This document shows positions 16,660 to 25,935 of a stretch of 64,000 nucleotides of DNA, one piece after another. The DNA is taken from NCBI GenBank assembly GCA_023417775.1, contig JAEZEJ010000125.1, positions 1-64,000 of the forward strand. The letters run 5' to 3'. Every line of letters starts with the position of its first letter. Position 1 is the stretch's first letter. Made by a program: the position numbers and the translations under genes. The notes under the pieces are model-generated. The model was not told the DNA's origin. It was given only the letters and a program-made list of their open reading frames with translations, and did not search any database. The DNA comes from Actinomycetes bacterium. GTDB lineage: Bacteria; Actinomycetota; Actinomycetes; Propionibacteriales; Nocardioidaceae.

Positions 16660-17805
16660 ATGAGAACCCCCTTCACCGACCTCATCGGGGTGACGTCACC
16701 CATGGTGGGTTTCAGCCGATCGCCGGGCGTCGTCGCCGCAGTGACCAATGAAGGTGGGTTGGGCGTCCTCGCGGCCAGTGGTTACACGCCTCAGGAACTG
16801 GACGCACAGATGACGTGGATCGAGAACCAGATCGACGGCAGACCCTACGGTGTCGACCTCCTCGTGCCCGAGAAGTTCACGGAAGCCGGTTCCCAGGACT
16901 TGCTCGGGCAACTGAGGGATCAGATCCCCCAGCGGCACATCGAGTTCGTCGATCGGTTGCTGACGCACTACGACATCCCGAGACCCGAGAACAGCTCCGA
17001 GCTGGCCGGTGCCGACTTCGGCCGCATCATGGCCAGCTCGATCCGCGGAGAGGGAGTCGACGCACTCCTCGATGTCGCCTTCAGCCACCGCATCTCGCTC
17101 ATCGCGAACGCCTTGGGACCAGCCCCTCGCACACTGGTCGAACGGAGTCACTCCGCCGGAGTTCTGGTGGCCTCGCTCGTCGGCGCACCGAAACACGTTC
17201 CGAAGCAGATCGATCAGGGCGTCGACATCCTCGTGGCACAGGGCACCGAGGCCGGTGGACATACCGGCAGCGTCACCACCATGGTCCTGACACCTGAGGT
17301 CATCGACGCCGCCGAAGGGCGGCCGGTCCTGACGGCCGGCGGAATCGCTTCGGGACGTCAGATGGCCGCCGCGCTCACGCTCGGCGCGGCAGGAGTCTGG
17401 TGCGGATCGGTGTGGCTGTCCAGCATCGAAGACATCACTCCGGACCCGGTCAAGGACAAGTTCATCGACGCCACCAGTAGCGACACGGTCCGCTCGCGAG
17501 CCCGGACAGGCAAGCCAGCACGGCAACTCAGCAGCGCATGGCACACGGCCTGGGAAGGAGCCGACAGCCCTGGCGCCCTGCCGATGCCTCTTCAGCCGCT
17601 GCTCACCAGCGAAGCATGGGCACAGATCGACGCCGCAGCGAAGGAGGGCCATCCTGGAGCCATCGAACTGGAGTCCTTCTATATCGGCCAGGTCGTCGGC
17701 GCCTTCTCCGAGAAGCGCACGGCGTCCCAGATCGCGCGCTCGATCATGGACGATTGCGACCGACAGCTCGAGACCGTTGCGGCCCTCCTGAACAGTGGTG
17801 CGTGA
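16660..17805 (+). CDS. Nitronate monooxygenase/2-nitropropane dioxygenase-like FMN protein
   Basis: A 381-residue TIM-barrel flavoprotein of the NMO/FabK family. AQGTEAGGHTG (near residue 195) carries the phosphate-binding glycines and the family histidine; VLTAGGIASGRQMAAALTLGAAGV is the second FMN phosphate motif. The ATG follows AGGAG by four bases. Family members oxidise nitronates or act as enoyl reductases; relatives also occur in fatty-acid and terpenoid catabolic clusters. Divergent from dctP, so co-regulation is possible. Confidence 0.82.
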   Translation: MRTPFTDLIGVTSPMVGFSRSPGVVAAVTNEGGLGVLAASGYTPQELDAQMTWIENQIDGRPYGVDLLVPEKFTEAGSQDLLGQLRDQIPQRHIEFVDRLLTHYDIPRPENSSELAGADFGRIMASSIRGEGVDALLDVAFSHRISLIANALGPAPRTLVERSHSAGVLVASLVGAPKHVPKQIDQGVDILVAQGTEAGGHTGSVTTMVLTPEVIDAAEGRPVLTAGGIASGRQMAAALTLGAAGVWCGSVWLSSIEDITPDPVKDKFIDATSSDTVRSRARTGKPARQLSSAWHTAWEGADSPGALPMPLQPLLTSEAWAQIDAAAKEGHPGAIELESFYIGQVVGAFSEKRTASQIARSIMDDCDRQLETVAALLNSGA

Positions 17806-18357
17806 TAGGCAACTCGAGCTGATAGCCGGGAAGATCGCACTCCGGGGACGTCAGCTCGGCCAGAGGGCTTTCGGCTGGGCTGACGGCCGCCGACCGCGAG
17901 CATGCTGGACGGACTCGCCGGCGGTGACAGGATCGCCGCGATGCCGGTGATCCCGCGCCGGGCGGCGTCGATCCGCCAGCCGCGGGATGAAGCGGAGCGA
18001 CGGACACGTGACGTGTTCGCCGTGGCGCCGGCACGAGGACGCCTGTGAGCAGATCCGCGGGCCGAAGCCGTCCGAGCTCGATGAGGTCTCCGCTCGGCCG
18101 AACGATCTGCCCAGCCTTGTCCGTGACCGGGTGGTTGCGTCGCGAGCTGGCTCCTTGACTGCGAACGGGGCGCGTAGCACGAAAGCCGTGAACGTCGACC
18201 GATGTCCGGCTCGGCGGGATGGTCGGCTTCGGCGACCGTCCGCCGAGGCCGACGACATCACCCACCCGACAATGTGGTCTCCTCGATGTCTCGCATGTTA
18301 GCCGGGCCACCGGCAAGGGCTGTCACTTGATTCGACCGCGGCACGCATTCCTATCGA
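17806..18357. other. Gene-free spacer of about 550 bases
   Basis: It lies between the convergent NMO-like and thiolase genes. Open frames exist on both strands, but they are rich in Arg/Ser/Pro, have no family motifs and no ribosome sites, as expected of non-coding GC-rich DNA. It may hold a decayed gene. I see no convincing terminator or repeat. Confidence 0.5.
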
Positions 18358-19509
18358 TCAGGAGAGCCTTTCGATGATCGTGACGTTCGCCTGACCGCCT
18401 CCCTCGCACATCGTCTGCAGTCCGAAACGCCCCTGGGTACGCTCGAGCTCCGATAGCAAGGTCGTCATCAGGCGCGCCCCCGTCGCGCCGATCGGATGGC
18501 CGAGGGCGATCCCGCCACCGTTGACGTTGACCTTGTCGCGCGGAACCCCCGTCTCCTTCATCCAGGCCATGACGACCGAAGCGAAGGCCTCATTGCATTC
18601 GAACAGGTCGATGTCGTCGATACTGAGCCCCGACTTCTCCAGGGCGTACTCGGTCGCACGAATCGGGGCCGTCAGCATCCAGACAGGATCGTCGGCTCGC
18701 ACCGAGAGATGGTGTATCCGGGCTCGAGGCCGCAGACCATGCTCCTCGATGGCGGCCGGGGATGCGACGAGAAGGGCTGCCGATCCATCGCTGATCTGTG
18801 ACGCAAGGGCGGCGGTGATTCGCCCTCCCGGCTCAAGCGGGTCGAGTCCGGACATCTTTTCCAGGGACGTCTGCCGTGGGCACTCGTCGACGGCCAGGTC
18901 ACCGAGCGCCTCGATCTCGCCGTCGAAGCGCCCCTCGGCGATGGCCCGCAGTGCCCGTTCATGCGAGGTGAGCGCGAACTCCTCCATCTCCTCGCGGGAG
19001 AGCTGCCACCTCTCGGCGATCATCTGAGCCGACCGGAACTGCGACACCTCAGCGGTTCCATAGCGCGCGACCCAGCCCGGCGATTCGGCGAACGGGGTCG
19101 AGAAGCCGTATTCTCGTCCGGCCAGCATGGCGGCGGAGATGGGGATCGCGCTCATATTCTGCACGCCGCCCGCGACGACGAGGTCCTGCGTGCCCGACAT
19201 GACCCCCTGTGCCGCGAAGTGCAGAGCCTGCTGCGACGAGCCGCACTGCCGGTCGACTGTCACACCGGGCACATGGTCGGGAAGGCCGGCCACCAGCCAG
19301 GCTGTGCGTGCGATATCACCCGCCTGCGAGCCCAGAGTGTCGCAACAGCCCAGAACGACATCATCGACGGCGGCCGGGTCTACGCCTGTTCGGCGCATCA
19401 GCGCCGAGATCGTGTGCCCAGCGAGATCGGCGCTGTGCACGGAGGACAACGCACCTCCGCGTCGTCCCACGGGTGTTCGAACGGCATCGACGATGTAGGC
19501 CTCAGGCAT
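18358..19509 (-). CDS. Thiolase (acetyl-CoA acyltransferase)
   Basis: A 383-residue thiolase. The nucleophile lies in DRQCGSSQQAL (near residue 87), the general-base histidine in GGGIALGHPIGATGARL, and the second cysteine in TMCEGGGQANV. Start ATG 19509 has AAGGAT eight bases upstream; the longer frame to 19680 has no thiolase similarity. It cleaves 3-ketoacyl-CoA, the last step of beta-oxidation. Divergent from the ligase at 19770; the CCAAGCA box at 19728 may serve both. Confidence 0.88.
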   Translation of the reverse strand: MPEAYIVDAVRTPVGRRGGALSSVHSADLAGHTISALMRRTGVDPAAVDDVVLGCCDTLGSQAGDIARTAWLVAGLPDHVPGVTVDRQCGSSQQALHFAAQGVMSGTQDLVVAGGVQNMSAIPISAAMLAGREYGFSTPFAESPGWVARYGTAEVSQFRSAQMIAERWQLSREEMEEFALTSHERALRAIAEGRFDGEIEALGDLAVDECPRQTSLEKMSGLDPLEPGGRITAALASQISDGSAALLVASPAAIEEHGLRPRARIHHLSVRADDPVWMLTAPIRATEYALEKSGLSIDDIDLFECNEAFASVVMAWMKETGVPRDKVNVNGGGIALGHPIGATGARLMTTLLSELERTQGRFGLQTMCEGGGQANVTIIERLS

Positions 19510-19727
19510 GTGCTGGATCCTTTCGAGCTGGAGGACCGGCAGCGGTCCCAGGAGTAGATGAACGACAGGGCGTACGTGCATGGAGAACGAGTGACGACTC
19601 CGGTGATGATCCGGGCCCGTTGGGGAACCGAGCGTGTCCGGGTGTCTCCCCGGCCGGCACCGAATCGAGGCACCGCGCACGCCATGGAGCCGGAGCTATC
19701 TGATTCGAGCCCATGGGTGGTACTCTA

Positions 19728-19743
19728 CCAAGCACTTGCTTGG
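19728..19743. promoter_or_regulatory. Perfect palindromic operator CCAAGCA-CT-TGCTTGG
   Basis: A perfect 7+2+7 palindrome. It follows a TACTCT -10-like hexamer (19721-19726) and precedes the ligase ATG by 26 bases, so it would sit on the transcription start: a repressor position. The 31876 box differs at one base. The layout resembles boxes of TetR regulators of acyl-CoA catabolism such as KstR2. Confidence 0.6.
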
Positions 19744-19769
19744 CAAGGGAATGAGAGGAACGCTGATCT

Positions 19770-21239
19770 ATGACGACGCTGCCCATGGTCCTTCGTGAGG
19801 TCGCCGCACGCTATGCAGACAAGCCGTCCTATGTCGAGGCGGGGCTGACCACGACCTATGGCGATCTGCTGGAGCGCGTGGAGCACGCTGCCGCAGCATA
19901 TGTCGACTGGGGCCTGGAACCTGGGCAGAGACTGGGACTGTGGGCACCCAACAGCGTCGACTGGGTCGTAGCCGCACTGGCCGCGTCCTATGCCGGCGGC
20001 GTGCTCATCCCTCTCAACAGTCGCTACACCGCGCACGAAGTGGCTGACATCCTCGATCGAGCGGACGCCGGCCTCGTCGTCGTCGCCGATCGTTTCCTGG
20101 GTCGCACCCAGATCGAGGACCTCAATCGGGTCGGGACGACGGCCCAGGTGATCGATCTTGCCGCACTCTCTGGACACCAGCCCTCGGAGTCCAGCCTGAA
20201 GGTGGCGCGGTCACGGGCCGATGCCGTCGCTCCGGACGACATCGCCGACATCCTCTTCACCTCCGGCACGACCGGCCGTTCAAAAGGGGTCATGAGCGGC
20301 CACCGCCAGACAGTCGCGGTGGCTCGCGCCTGGGCGGAGGCGGCTGGCGTCCGCGAGGACGACCGGTACCTGGCCGTCAGCCCGTTCTTCCATACCTTCG
20401 GCTACAAGGTGGGTATCGTCGTCGGCCTGGTCACCGGCTGCACGCTGTACCCCATGTCGACCTTCGATGTCGACACGACGATGAGAATGATCGATGACGA
20501 GCGCATCACCGTTCTCCCGGGAGCCCCGACGATCTACCAGTCGATCCTCACCTCGACCTCGCGGGAGACCTACGATCTGACCTCGCTCCGGCTCGCCGTC
20601 ACCGGGGCGGCCGTGGTCCCGGTCGTCCTGGTCGAACGCATGCGAGAAGACCTCGCGATCGATCATGTCGTCACCGCCTTCGGAATGACAGAGGCCCCGG
20701 TCGTCACCATGTGTCGAGGTGGCGACTCCCTGGAGACCGTGGCGAAGACGAGTGGCCGAGCCATTCCAGGAATGCAGATCCGCATCGACGAGGAGAGCGG
20801 TGAACTGCTCGTACGGGGTGATCACATCATGCTGGGCTATCTTGACGATGCCGAGGCTACGGCCGCGGCGATCGATGCCGATGGCTGGTTGCACACCGGC
20901 GACATCGGGACGATCGACGCCAACGGCAACCTGCGTATCACCGATCGGTTGAAGGACATGTACATCTCGGGCGGGTTCAACGTCTACCCGGCCGAGATCG
21001 AGCAGGAACTGCTCCGTGTCGAAGGTGTCGAGGATGTCGCTGTCGTCGGCGTCCCGGACGAACGACTCGGCGAGGTGGGCAAGGCCTACGTGGTGGGCAC
21101 CGCCTCTGCCGAAGCGGTCGTCGCCCATGCACGTGAGCGATTGGCCAACTACAAGATCCCCCGTTACGTCGAGTCCATCCGGGACCTGCCGAGGACCGCC
21201 TCCGGAAAGGTCCGCAAGACCAGCCTCAGAGGCACCTGA
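19770..21239 (+). CDS. AMP-forming fatty-acid/alicyclic-acid CoA ligase (FadD3-like)
   Basis: A 489-residue ANL ligase with FTSGTTGRSKGVM, FGMTEAP, HTGDIGTIDANG, RLKDMYISGGFNVYPAEIE and catalytic lysine in ASGKVRKTSLR. Length and the SGGFNVYPAEIE motif match the FadD3 group, which in mycolata activates steroid ring remnants; that specificity is only suggested. It precedes a thiolase by 70 bases in the same direction and has the palindromic operator at its promoter. Confidence 0.88.
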   Translation: MTTLPMVLREVAARYADKPSYVEAGLTTTYGDLLERVEHAAAAYVDWGLEPGQRLGLWAPNSVDWVVAALAASYAGGVLIPLNSRYTAHEVADILDRADAGLVVVADRFLGRTQIEDLNRVGTTAQVIDLAALSGHQPSESSLKVARSRADAVAPDDIADILFTSGTTGRSKGVMSGHRQTVAVARAWAEAAGVREDDRYLAVSPFFHTFGYKVGIVVGLVTGCTLYPMSTFDVDTTMRMIDDERITVLPGAPTIYQSILTSTSRETYDLTSLRLAVTGAAVVPVVLVERMREDLAIDHVVTAFGMTEAPVVTMCRGGDSLETVAKTSGRAIPGMQIRIDEESGELLVRGDHIMLGYLDDAEATAAAIDADGWLHTGDIGTIDANGNLRITDRLKDMYISGGFNVYPAEIEQELLRVEGVEDVAVVGVPDERLGEVGKAYVVGTASAEAVVAHARERLANYKIPRYVESIRDLPRTASGKVRKTSLRGT

Positions 21240-21309
21240 CCGTCCCGAACCGGTCACATCACCGATCCTCACCGACACCGATCCCATCCCCTCCGAAGGA
21301 GCATCACCC

Positions 21310-22533
21310 ATGCCAGAAGCCGTTATCGTCGCCGCAGCACGCTCTCCCATCGGTCGCGCGAAGAAGGGTTCGCTGAAGGACCTCCGCCCCGACGATCTGG
21401 CCAGCACGATCGTCCAAGCGGCACTGGACCAGGTGCCGGCTCTCGACCCGCAGACGATCGACGACCTGATCCTTGGTTGCGGTCTCCCCGGTGGCGAGGC
21501 CGGCAACAACATGGGCCGCAATGTCGCAGTGAAGCTGGGGTACGACGCGATGGCGGGGACGACGATCACGCGCTACTGCGCCTCCTCGCTCCAGACCACG
21601 CGGATGGCGTTCCATGCGATCAAGGCCGGAGAGGGCGATGCCTATGTCTCGGCCGGGGTCGAGACGGTCTCGCGTTTCAGCAGAGGGACCTCGGATCATT
21701 GGCCCGATACGAAGAATCCCTACTTCGAGGCCGCTATGCGAAGGACTTCTGAAACGGCCGAAGCGGGCAATGCCGCGGGAGCCTGGCACGATCCCCGCGA
21801 GGACGGGTTGGCGCCTGATGTCTACATCGCGATGGGGCAGACCGCGGAGAACCTCGCTACTCAACGGGGCCTGGATCGACGCGAGCTCGACGAGTTCGCC
21901 GTGCGGTCACAGAATCTCGCCGAGAAGGCGACTGCCGACGGCTTCTGGGCACGCGAGATCACGGCGGTCACGACTCCCGAGGGAGAGACCGTCGACGCAG
22001 ACGACTCGCCTCGTCCTGGGACCAGCTATGACGCGCTGTCGAAGCTTTCACCGGTATTCCGGTCCGACGGTGTCGTCACCGCTGGCAACTGCTGTCCGCT
22101 CAACGACGGGGCTGCTGCGGTGGTACTGATGAGCGACACCCGGGCCGGGGAACTCGGTCTTCAGCCCCTCGCACGCATCGTGTCGACGGGTGTCTCGGGC
22201 CTCTCCCCCGAGATCATGGGACTCGGACCGGTCGAGGCTTCGCGTCGTGCTCTGGCGAACGCCGGAATGACGATCGAGGACATCGATCTGGTCGAGATCA
22301 ACGAGGCATTCGCAGCTCAGGTGGTGCCCTCCTATCAGGACCTGGGAATCGATATCGACCGGCTCAACGTCAATGGCGGTGCGATCGCGGTCGGACACCC
22401 TTATGGGATGACAGGGGCACGTCTGCAGAAGACGATGCTCAACTCGCTCGATTGGCACGACAAGACCACCGGCCTGATCACGATGTGCGTGGGTGGTGGA
22501 ATGGGCATGGCGCTCATCCTCGAGCGTCTCTGA
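21310..22533 (+). CDS. Thiolase (acetyl-CoA acetyl/acyltransferase)
   Basis: A 407-residue thiolase. TRYCASSLQTTRMA carries the nucleophile (near residue 92), GGAIAVGHPYGMTGARL the histidine, and MCVGGGMGMALILERL the second cysteine. ATG 21310 has GAAGGAG nine bases before it. Second gene of a ligase-thiolase operon closed by a strong hairpin. It differs clearly from the thiolases at 18358 and 39685, so the three probably act on different chain lengths. Confidence 0.88.
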   Translation: MPEAVIVAAARSPIGRAKKGSLKDLRPDDLASTIVQAALDQVPALDPQTIDDLILGCGLPGGEAGNNMGRNVAVKLGYDAMAGTTITRYCASSLQTTRMAFHAIKAGEGDAYVSAGVETVSRFSRGTSDHWPDTKNPYFEAAMRRTSETAEAGNAAGAWHDPREDGLAPDVYIAMGQTAENLATQRGLDRRELDEFAVRSQNLAEKATADGFWAREITAVTTPEGETVDADDSPRPGTSYDALSKLSPVFRSDGVVTAGNCCPLNDGAAAVVLMSDTRAGELGLQPLARIVSTGVSGLSPEIMGLGPVEASRRALANAGMTIEDIDLVEINEAFAAQVVPSYQDLGIDIDRLNVNGGAIAVGHPYGMTGARLQKTMLNSLDWHDKTTGLITMCVGGGMGMALILERL

Positions 22534-22543
22534 CTCTGCCCTG

Positions 22544-22581
22544 GAGGAGGTGGCACCGTCCGGCCACGGTGCCACCTCCTC
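22544..22581 (+). terminator. Strong 16-bp stem terminator hairpin
   Basis: GAGGAGGTGGCACCGT, loop CCGGCC, then the exact complement. It starts 11 bases after the thiolase stop. There is no T tract, but such long GC stems are normal for actinobacterial terminators. Confidence 0.75.
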
Positions 22582-22652
22582 TCACCGGCTACCTCATCGG
22601 TTGCCCGGTGGAGATGCAAGGAATTCGGCCGGCCTTCGCAGCGCGGGCGCGC

Positions 22653-23606
22653 TTATGACGCGTCGCCCGAGCTCACTCGGCGAACATGGACAGCCACTTC
22701 CTCGATCGCTTCGTCGGCCGAAGTCGATGAACCGACCAGTGCGAAGAAACCGTGCTCCTCATCGGCATAACGAACGAGGTCGACAAGCCGGTTCTCCGCG
22801 GCAAGGCGCTGCGCGAACTGCTCAGCATCGTCGCGCAACACATCGTTCTCCGCGGTGATCATGAGCGTGGCGGGCAGACCGCCGACGTCCGCACGAAGCG
22901 CCGGCACCGCGCCGGGATCCTCGGAGAGCGGCCCAGGCGCATACTGCGTCCAGAACCATCGCATCTGCTCTCGCTCGAGGACATGCCCGATGGCGAACTC
23001 GTCCGCCGATGCCGTCGTCAGAGACGGGTCTATCGGTGGATAGACGAGCACCAGCAACGCCGGACGCATGTCGGTCAGGTCCCCGATCGCGTTGAGCGCC
23101 AGCGTCCCGCCGCTGCTGCTTCCCATCAACGTCATGCGCGAGCGATCGATCCCGAGCCGATCCGCGTGCGCGTGCGCCCAACGGTAAGCGCGTGCGACAT
23201 CGGATACGGGCGCCGGGTGCGGGTGCTCGGGCGCAAGCCGGTAGTCGACGCTGACGACGACGCAGTCAGCTCGCCGGGCCAGTTCAGCGCACAGGCGGTC
23301 ATGCATGTCGAGATCCCCCATCACCCAGCCACCGCCATGGGCGTAGACGACACACGGGCGCGAGCTGCCATTCTCAGGCGCGACACCGTAGACGCGGACG
23401 GGCGGTCCGCCGTCGACCCGCATGTCCTCGCCGATCGTCGCCACTCCGGCCCCGAGAGCAAGTTGGTAGTCGTCTCTGAGACGTGCCACATAGGCACGAC
23501 TCGCATCGTGGTTCTGGGCCGCCATACGCGGGAACTCTCCGCCATCCTGAGCGCTACCGGTCATCGCCATCGCCACCATCGAAGACGAATCCTCGGTAGT
23601 CGTCAC
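22653..23606 (-). CDS. Alpha/beta-hydrolase, HSL-type esterase/lactonase
   Basis: A protein of up to 317 residues. The oxyanion motif YAHGGGWVMGDLD, nucleophile elbow GSSSGG, acid in DVLRDD and histidine in EEHGFF show a complete triad of the hormone-sensitive-lipase family. The start is uncertain: GTG 23606 overlaps the monooxygenase gene by 53 bases, while ATGs at 23579, 23564 and 23525 are alternatives. Last in the SDR-LIV-monooxygenase operon, so it likely hydrolyses the ester or lactone made by the upstream monooxygenase. Confidence 0.87.
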   Translation of the reverse strand: MTTTEDSSSMVAMAMTGSAQDGGEFPRMAAQNHDASRAYVARLRDDYQLALGAGVATIGEDMRVDGGPPVRVYGVAPENGSSRPCVVYAHGGGWVMGDLDMHDRLCAELARRADCVVVSVDYRLAPEHPHPAPVSDVARAYRWAHAHADRLGIDRSRMTLMGSSSGGTLALNAIGDLTDMRPALLVLVYPPIDPSLTTASADEFAIGHVLEREQMRWFWTQYAPGPLSEDPGAVPALRADVGGLPATLMITAENDVLRDDAEQFAQRLAAENRLVDLVRYADEEHGFFALVGSSTSADEAIEEVAVHVRRVSSGDAS

Positions 23607-25182
23607 CGACTACCTCGTCGACATGTCGCACGTAGCGATCGAAACCACCGGCATACGGGATGAAGACCCGTGATCCATCGTCGTTGACGTGAACCATGTA
23701 GTTCTCGACTTGAAGGCGGATCATCGGCGAAGCGACTTCCCCGACGTGTTCGCTCCACTCTCGTTCGGCCTCTCGTTGCGGCTCCACCGTGCGGTGGCCT
23801 TTCTCCCGCATGTAGGCCAGCAGCTGTTCGACGACGTCCACATGATGAACATTGCCCATGACCAGATTGGCGAGAACGGACGGGCTCCCAGCGTTGGCGA
23901 GAATGAACAGATTGGGGAAGCCACTCGTCATGAGTCCGAGATAGGTCTGTGGCCCACGAGTCCAGCCCGAGGTCAGCGTCTCACCCTTCTCATTGCGTAT
24001 GTCGATCCGATCCAGAGCGCCGGTGAACGCATCGAAGCCTAAGGCGAAGACCAGCACATCGAGGTCGATGCCGCGCTCGATGGTGCGGACTCCGGTACGG
24101 ACGATCGTCTCGATGGGCTCACGTCGAAGGTCGACCAGATGCACGTTCGGACGGTTGAACGACTCGTAGTAGCCGGTGTCGACGATCAGTCGGCGAGTGC
24201 CGATGGGGTACGCATTGGGCTCGAGAGCCGCGGCGGTCTCGGGATCCTCAACCAGATCACGCACCTTCTCGCGGACGAAATCGGCGACGACCGTGTTGAT
24301 GTCCTCATCGGTGTTCTGGTCGGTGAAGACGAGATTCATCGTGTGGCCGCCGAACGACCACCGCTCCTCGAGCAACTCGAGCCGCTGTTCCGGCGTCAGC
24401 TCGTGACCGGACCGCTCCGGTCCCGGAATCACCATGGCATTGGGCCGCCCCCACAGTACCTCCTTGAGATTCTCGACCTGCCCCTGATGCTCGATGAGTC
24501 TCTGCGGGTCGAGAGGTCCGTTCTGGGCCGGGACCGAGTAGTTCGGCGTGCGTTGGAACACGTGGACGCTCTGGGCCTGGTCCGCCAGGGCGGTCACGAC
24601 CTGAACACCGGAGGACCCGGTGCCCACGACGCCGACCCGCTTATCGCGAAGATCGGTGACCTCGGCGGGCCAATGTGAGGTCAGGTACCACTCACCCGCG
24701 AAGTCGTCCAGTCCGGGAAAGTCCGGACGCCGCGCCTCGGACAGCTGACCGGTCGCCATCAGGACGAAACGTGATCGGACGCGATCGCCGGCGTGGTCGA
24801 CGATGAGGTAGCACTCCTCAGCGGGATCCCAGTGGATCGCGGCGACTCGTGTGTTGAAGGAGTAGTGCCGGCGCACGTCCCACCGATCGGCGGCGAACTG
24901 GAGATAGCGCAGGATCTCTTCCTGCGCCGGGTAGCGCTCTGTCCACGTCCAAGCACGGGTGAGCTCAGGGTCGGGATAGCAGTAGAAGATGCTCTCGACG
25001 TCCACGCGGGCCCCGGGGTATCGGTTGTGCCACCAGACGCCGCCCACGTCAGGTGCAGCCTCGTAGCCCTTCACCGACCATCCGGCCGATGTGAGACGGT
25101 GGACGGCGTAGATGCCGCCGATACCCGCTCCGACGACGACGATGTCGTAGATCCGGCTGGTGTTCTCGCGCGGTTCGTTCAT
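23554..25182 (-). CDS. Baeyer-Villiger-type flavin monooxygenase
   Basis: A 542-residue two-dinucleotide-domain flavoprotein. FAD loop VVVGAGIGGIYA (residues 16-26), NADP loop VGVVGTGSSGVQV (183-195), and GGVWWHNRYPGARVDVES (47-64), typical of cyclohexanone/phenylacetone monooxygenases. The family fingerprint FxGxxxHxxxWP reads FAGEWYLTSHWP at 161-172: Leu167 stands where His is expected. It converts ketones to esters or lactones using NADPH and O2 if active. Between the LIV importer and an esterase, which fits a ketone-degrading operon. Confidence 0.87.
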   Translation of the reverse strand: MNEPRENTSRIYDIVVVGAGIGGIYAVHRLTSAGWSVKGYEAAPDVGGVWWHNRYPGARVDVESIFYCYPDPELTRAWTWTERYPAQEEILRYLQFAADRWDVRRHYSFNTRVAAIHWDPAEECYLIVDHAGDRVRSRFVLMATGQLSEARRPDFPGLDDFAGEWYLTSHWPAEVTDLRDKRVGVVGTGSSGVQVVTALADQAQSVHVFQRTPNYSVPAQNGPLDPQRLIEHQGQVENLKEVLWGRPNAMVIPGPERSGHELTPEQRLELLEERWSFGGHTMNLVFTDQNTDEDINTVVADFVREKVRDLVEDPETAAALEPNAYPIGTRRLIVDTGYYESFNRPNVHLVDLRREPIETIVRTGVRTIERGIDLDVLVFALGFDAFTGALDRIDIRNEKGETLTSGWTRGPQTYLGLMTSGFPNLFILANAGSPSVLANLVMGNVHHVDVVEQLLAYMREKGHRTVEPQREAEREWSEHVGEVASPMIRLQVENYMVHVNDDGSRVFIPYAGGFDRYVRHVDEVVGDDYRGFVFDGGDGDDR

Positions 25183-25221
25183 GTCCTCTCCTGTCCTGTT
25201 CGAAGCATCCGGCGGGCGTGC

Positions 25222-25935
25222 CTAGCCGAGATACGCGGCGGCGACATCGGCATCGCGCCTCAGCTCGTCCGCGGTGCCGCTGGTCACGATGCGCCCGGCC
25301 TTCAACACCGCGCCGCGATCGGCGACCTGGAGCGCCTTGTTCACCACCTGCTCGACCAACAGCACCCCGACGCCGGAATCGGCGAGAGAACGGATCTCGC
25401 GCAGCACCGTGTCCACGACTACCGGTGCCAGACCCAACGAGGGCTCATCGAGCAGCAACAACGAGGGCTTGGCCATCATCGCCATACCGATCGCCAGCAT
25501 CTGAGCCTCGCCGCCGGAGAGAGAGCCGGCGGCCTGATCCGCTCTCCGCCGCAGTGACGGGAACCGCTCGTATGCCTCTTCTCGGCGCTCCACCAGCTCC
25601 GATCTGCGGGCTCGCGTGACCCAGCCCCCGATCAGCAGGTTGTCGGCGACCGTACGTCGCGAGAACGCCCGCCGGCCCTGGGGGACGATCGCCACACCTC
25701 GCCGAGTCACCTCACGAACCCGAGGACGCAGGGGCGATCCGTCGAGATCGATCTCCCCAGCGTGCCTCTCCACGACCCCCATGATCGTGCCCAGCAATGT
25801 CGACTTCCCGGCCCCGTTCGCCCCGAAGATCGTCACCACCTCGCCCGGTTTGACCTCCAGGTCGACGTCGTTCAGAACGACCACACCCGGGTATCCGCTG
25901 GTGACCCCCCGCACACGCAGTCCGCTGTCGCTCAT
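25222..25935 (-). CDS. livF: LIV-type ABC transporter ATPase (LivF)
   Basis: A 237-residue ATPase: Walker A GANGAGKST, signature SLSGGEAQML, Walker B LLLLDEPSLGLAP, ending in AAYLG as LivF proteins do. Overlaps livMG by four bases. One of two ATPases of the importer, working on the inner face of the membrane. Confidence 0.9.
   Translation of the reverse strand: MSDSGLRVRGVTSGYPGVVVLNDVDLEVKPGEVVTIFGANGAGKSTLLGTIMGVVERHAGEIDLDGSPLRPRVREVTRRGVAIVPQGRRAFSRRTVADNLLIGGWVTRARRSELVERREEAYERFPSLRRRADQAAGSLSGGEAQMLAIGMAMMAKPSLLLLDEPSLGLAPVVVDTVLREIRSLADSGVGVLLVEQVVNKALQVADRGAVLKAGRIVTSGTADELRRDADVAAAYLG

Noticed and set aside
17744..18316. Open frames in the 550-base spacer after the NMO-like gene
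   Set aside because: Low-complexity Arg/Ser/Pro composition, no ribosome site and no family pattern in any frame.
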